This document shows, piece after piece, positions 22,700 through 25,292 of a DNA stretch of 25,292 bases; within the stretch, counting starts at the first letter, position 1; the number at the start of each line of letters is the position of its first letter. The stretch is taken from assembly GCA_937893015.1 (NCBI GenBank), contig CALBJX010000004.1, positions 1 through 25,292 of the forward strand. Reading direction: 5' to 3'. The DNA is from an uncultured Verrucomicrobiales bacterium (GTDB lineage: Bacteria; Verrucomicrobiota; Verrucomicrobiia; Verrucomicrobiales; Akkermansiaceae). A program made the position numbers and the translations under genes. The notes beneath the pieces were generated by a model, which was given only the letters and a program-made list of their open reading frames with translations, made no database searches and was not told the DNA's origin.

Positions 22700-23554
22700 T
22701 TACAGGAATTGAGTAGGGGAAACGGGGATGGCGCCCTCGGGCATTTCCGCAGGGGCGGGGGCGTTCTGCGCATCGTGCAGCGCGGCCTCACGGATGCGCA
22801 GACGGCGCACGGCGGTGTAGGGGTCGGGCACAGGCGGGGCGGGATAGTGGGCCATCAGCTCATCGGGGTCGAGGCGGTTCATCACCCCGCCCTTGGCATA
22901 GCCTGTCTGGCCCGCCTCCGTGGCGATGGAGGCCATCGCTTCGAAATGCAGGTGCGCGAGGTAGTTGCCGTTCGCCGTGCCGATGGTGCCGATGGGTTCC
23001 CCGCGCCCCACGAGCCGACCGACCTTCACCTTGCGCGAATCGAGGTGAGCGTAGAGAGTCTGAATGGTGCGGACATCGCCGGGGATGCGGTGCGCCAGCA
23101 CCACGACATTGCCCCAGCCGGGGCCGCCGTCGCCGCTGAATACCACCAATCCGCGAGCCGCCGCATACACGGTGTCGCCGAGGTCGGTGTTGTTGCCGCC
23201 GATGCCGTTGAGATCCTGCCCCGTGTGGAGGCCGCCGCGCTTCTCGTTCATCACGCCGAAGCCCTGCGCATCGTAGCTGAAGGCACCATTGGCCGCGCCC
23301 ACGGGCGGCTGAAAACCATCTATCATGGGCACGCGCACCATCTGCTCGGGCGTGAGCAGAATCATGCCGGGCAGCAGGGTCTTGGGCATCACGCCGAGCG
23401 GCGTGTCCGCTGCGTAAAGACCTCCGCCCGCCAAGGCTTGCTGCGGCTCCGTGTCCTCTCGGTTCAGCAGGATAAAGGCCGACATCGCCGCCACCCCGAG
23501 CCCCAAGAGCCCGAGGGAAATCCAACGACCGCGGCTGATGCGTCCCTGCGCCAT
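22700..23554 (-). CDS. M23-family (LytM-type) metallopeptidase with N-terminal membrane anchor
   Basis: This 284-residue envelope protein has a single hydrophobic segment (about 11-28, WISLGLLGLGVAAMSAFIL), then a linker and an M23 domain (about 85-215). The zinc ligands are visible as His110 and Asp114 (HTGQD) and His203 in HLHFE, with His201 also catalytic. They are intact, so it is probably an active peptidoglycan endopeptidase rather than a degenerate LytM regulator. A Pro/Ala-rich tail (about 225-284) follows. I chose the ATG at 23554 (MAQGRISRG). The upstream ATG at 23575 lies within the promoter, upstream of the predicted transcript start. It is the first gene of the M23-OmpA-helicase operon. 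Confidence 0.92.
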   Translation of the reverse strand: MAQGRISRGRWISLGLLGLGVAAMSAFILLNREDTEPQQALAGGGLYAADTPLGVMPKTLLPGMILLTPEQMVRVPMIDGFQPPVGAANGAFSYDAQGFGVMNEKRGGLHTGQDLNGIGGNNTDLGDTVYAAARGLVVFSGDGGPGWGNVVVLAHRIPGDVRTIQTLYAHLDSRKVKVGRLVGRGEPIGTIGTANGNYLAHLHFEAMASIATEAGQTGYAKGGVMNRLDPDELMAHYPAPPVPDPYTAVRRLRIREAALHDAQNAPAPAEMPEGAIPVSPTQFL

Positions 23555-23562
23555 ACGCGCGT

Positions 23563-23591
23563 ATGATACAGGCATACGCCGCTTTTTTCAA
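23563..23591 (-). promoter_or_regulatory. Promoter of the M23-OmpA-helicase operon
   Basis: Read on the - strand: TTGAAA (23591-23586), a 17-bp spacer and TATCAT (23568-23563). The predicted start near 23556 is two bases before the ATG at 23554. This argues against the longer frame starting at 23575. Confidence 0.7.
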
Positions 23592-23679
23592 GCACAATCG
23601 GCGGCTGCGGTAAAAAGCATGAGCTTTATCGGTATCGGTCGTCACGCGTGTTCTTTGCGCGGCTTCATCACGATTTGGC

Positions 23680-23708
23680 GTGACAGAGCGCCTGTTTTCT
23701 GCTAGAAT
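23680..23708 (+). promoter_or_regulatory. Promoter of nadB
   Basis: GTGACA (23680-23685), a 17-bp spacer and TAGAAT (23703-23708), preceded by TGC as in an extended -10. The predicted start near 23715 gives a 35-base leader containing a pyrimidine run (TTTCCCTCCTC) and no Shine-Dalgarno. No NAD-responsive (NadR/NrtR/NiaR-type) site is recognisable. Confidence 0.6.
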
Positions 23709-23749
23709 CCCTGCGGAGATATATCGCACGAATTTCCCTCCTCAGTAAG

Positions 23750-25292
23750 ATGATTACATCGGACTTTCTCGTCATCGGCAGCGGTGTGGCAGGACTCAGC
23801 TTTGCCCTGCGCGCCGCCGAACACGGCAAGGTGATTGTGCTCTGCAAGAGCGATCCCCTCGTCTCCAGTTCCGCCAAGGCTCAGGGTGGCATTGCCGCCG
23901 TGACGGACAAAAACGATACCTTTGAAGAACACATCGCCGACACGCTCGATGCGGGCGCGGGACTCTGCGATGAGGATGCCGTGCGCACCATCGTGACGGA
24001 AGCACCCGAGGCCATCCGCGAGCTGCTGGAGTGGGGCGTCGACTTCGACATGGAGAAGGACGGCGAGTTTGAACTGGGGCGCGAAGGCGGTCACGGCAAG
24101 CGCCGCATTCTGCACTCCAAGGACACCACGGGTTTGGAAATCAGCACCAAGCTGCTCCGCTGCGCACAGGAGCACCCGAATATCACGCTCTTGGACCACC
24201 GCATTGCCATCGACTTCATCACCACGGCCAAGCTCGGCTGCGTGACGGAGGACCGCGTGCTCGGCGCCTATGTGCTGGACCCCGCCACGGGCGAGGTGGA
24301 GATTTTCCGCAGCGACCGCGTGATGCTCGCCACGGGCGGCACGGGGCGCGTCTACATGTACACCACCAACCCCGCCACCGCCACGGGCGACGGCGTGGCC
24401 ATGGCCTGGCGCGCGGGGGCGAGCATCTCCAATCTGGAGTTCGTGCAGTTCCACCCCACCACCTTCTACAACCCCAAAAGCAGCGACCGCGACGGCCTCA
24501 CCTTCCTCATCTCCGAGGCGGTGCGCGGCGAGGGCGGCATCCTGAAGGGCCCGGACGGCAAGGAGTTCATGCAGAAGTATGACGCCCGCAAGAGCCTCGC
24601 CCCGCGCGACATCGTGGCCCGCGCCATCAACAGCGAAATCCTGCGCACGGGCCACCCCTGCATGTATCTGGACATGACCCACAAGCCCGCGGGCTTCATG
24701 GCGGAGCGTTTCCCCTACATCTACGAAACCTGCAAGAGCTACGGTGTGGACGCCGAAAAGGACATGATTCCCGTGGTGCCCTCCGCGCACTACCAGTGCG
24801 GCGGCGTGAAGACCGACACGGACGGCGCGTCCTCCCTGCGCGGGCTCTTTGTGGCGGGTGAAACGGGCTGCACGGGGCTGCATGGTGCCAACCGCCTCGC
24901 CAGCAATTCCCTGCTGGAGTGCGTGGTCATCACCAAGCGGGCGCTGAGCCGCATGCTCCGCACCCTGCCGCTGGCGCATGAGATGGAGAGCTACCCCATC
25001 CCCGCGTGGCGCCACGGCGAAAAGGCCGAGCGCGATGACCTCGCCATCCTCTACCACTGCTGGGACGAGGTGCGCCGCACCATGACGGACTACGTGAGCA
25101 TCGTGCGCACCAACCACCGCCTGCAACGCGCCGCCACGCGTCTGCGCAACATCAACCGCGAAATCAACGAGTACTACTGGGGCTACCGCGTGACGCCGGA
25201 AATCATCGACCTGCGCAACCTCGCGCTCACGGCGTCGCTGATTGTGGACTGCGCCATCCGCCGCAACGAATCCCGCGGTCTGCACTACACGC
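23750..25292 (+). CDS. nadB: L-aspartate oxidase, 3' end beyond the window
   Basis: This flavoprotein oxidises aspartate to iminoaspartate, the first step of de novo NAD synthesis. The frame is open from the ATG at 23750 to the window edge (514 codons), close to the full length of about 530. Marks: the FAD dinucleotide-binding VIGSGVAGLSFAL at about 8-20, SSAKAQGGIAA near 44-54, HSKDTTG around 121, TGGTGRVY near 200, and the C-terminal family marks SAHYQCGGV, AGETGCTGLHGANRLASNSLLE and, further on, LRNLALTA. These separate it from succinate dehydrogenase SdhA by gene context and the short AGE-TG-HGANRL arrangement, though the families are related. The start codon is preceded by TAAG with no Shine-Dalgarno. 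It is divergent from the M23 operon and has its own promoter. Confidence 0.95.
   Translation, partial: MITSDFLVIGSGVAGLSFALRAAEHGKVIVLCKSDPLVSSSAKAQGGIAAVTDKNDTFEEHIADTLDAGAGLCDEDAVRTIVTEAPEAIRELLEWGVDFDMEKDGEFELGREGGHGKRRILHSKDTTGLEISTKLLRCAQEHPNITLLDHRIAIDFITTAKLGCVTEDRVLGAYVLDPATGEVEIFRSDRVMLATGGTGRVYMYTTNPATATGDGVAMAWRAGASISNLEFVQFHPTTFYNPKSSDRDGLTFLISEAVRGEGGILKGPDGKEFMQKYDARKSLAPRDIVARAINSEILRTGHPCMYLDMTHKPAGFMAERFPYIYETCKSYGVDAEKDMIPVVPSAHYQCGGVKTDTDGASSLRGLFVAGETGCTGLHGANRLASNSLLECVVITKRALSRMLRTLPLAHEMESYPIPAWRHGEKAERDDLAILYHCWDEVRRTMTDYVSIVRTNHRLQRAATRLRNINREINEYYWGYRVTPEIIDLRNLALTASLIVDCAIRRNESRGLHYT

Noticed and set aside
22681..22791. Longer start of the OmpA-domain protein
   Set aside because: The extra residues come from the upstream M23 coding region in another frame and would bury the membrane anchor.
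23555..23575. Longer start of the M23 peptidase (MPVSYAR extension)
   Set aside because: That ATG lies in the promoter spacer/-10 region, upstream of the predicted transcript start.
23702..25285. 527-codon - strand frame at the right end
   Set aside because: It is the antisense of nadB, whose own + strand frame is open to the window edge and carries all the L-aspartate oxidase motifs.

Overview
The window looks like chromosomal DNA of a Gram-negative bacterium with a high-GC backbone. It carries lipoproteins with lipoboxes, a periplasmic tail-specific protease, an OmpA-domain protein and an M23 peptidase. My best guess is a Verrucomicrobiota/PVC-type organism, possibly Akkermansia-like. That rests on gene content, an FFGG-type alpha/beta hydrolase and the near absence of Shine-Dalgarno sequences, not on any marker alignment, so the assignment is tentative.

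Left part (1-9314): the window opens inside a tmRNA gene (ssrA, 5' end cut off). A 390-base non-coding stretch follows, with several strong stem-loops and a 50-bp exact direct repeat. Then come nadC and dprA (+), a repeat-like intergenic segment bounded by inverted repeats, an alpha/beta hydrolase with an Asp where the Ser nucleophile should be (-), an exported protein of unknown function (+), a Sel1-repeat lipoprotein (-), a Prc-type protease (-) and trpB (+).

Middle part (9334-16139): six + strand genes that are visibly AT-richer than their neighbours form a cell-surface glycan cluster. They encode two GT-B glycosyltransferases, a nitroreductase-family protein with a long N-terminal extension, a polysaccharide pyruvyl transferase family protein, a GT2 enzyme and a GNT-I/HlpA-like GT-A enzyme. 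No flippase, polymerase or transporter is present, so the cluster is incomplete here or works with genes elsewhere. A bidirectional hairpin terminator closes it.

Right part (16230-25292): on the - strand lie fabG, a 749-residue protein with two GT4 units in tandem, and a tight three-gene operon of M23 peptidase, OmpA-domain protein and UvrD-like helicase. On the + strand nadB begins and runs off the window. nadC and nadB therefore bracket the window and give two steps of de novo NAD synthesis.

Regulation is unusually readable. Eleven sigma70-type promoters with 16-17 bp spacers can be seen by eye. In seven of them the predicted transcript start falls 0-6 bases before the start codon, which suggests frequent leaderless mRNAs. 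Among the remaining starts, no strong Shine-Dalgarno was seen. All calls were made by reading the sequence; no database search was possible.
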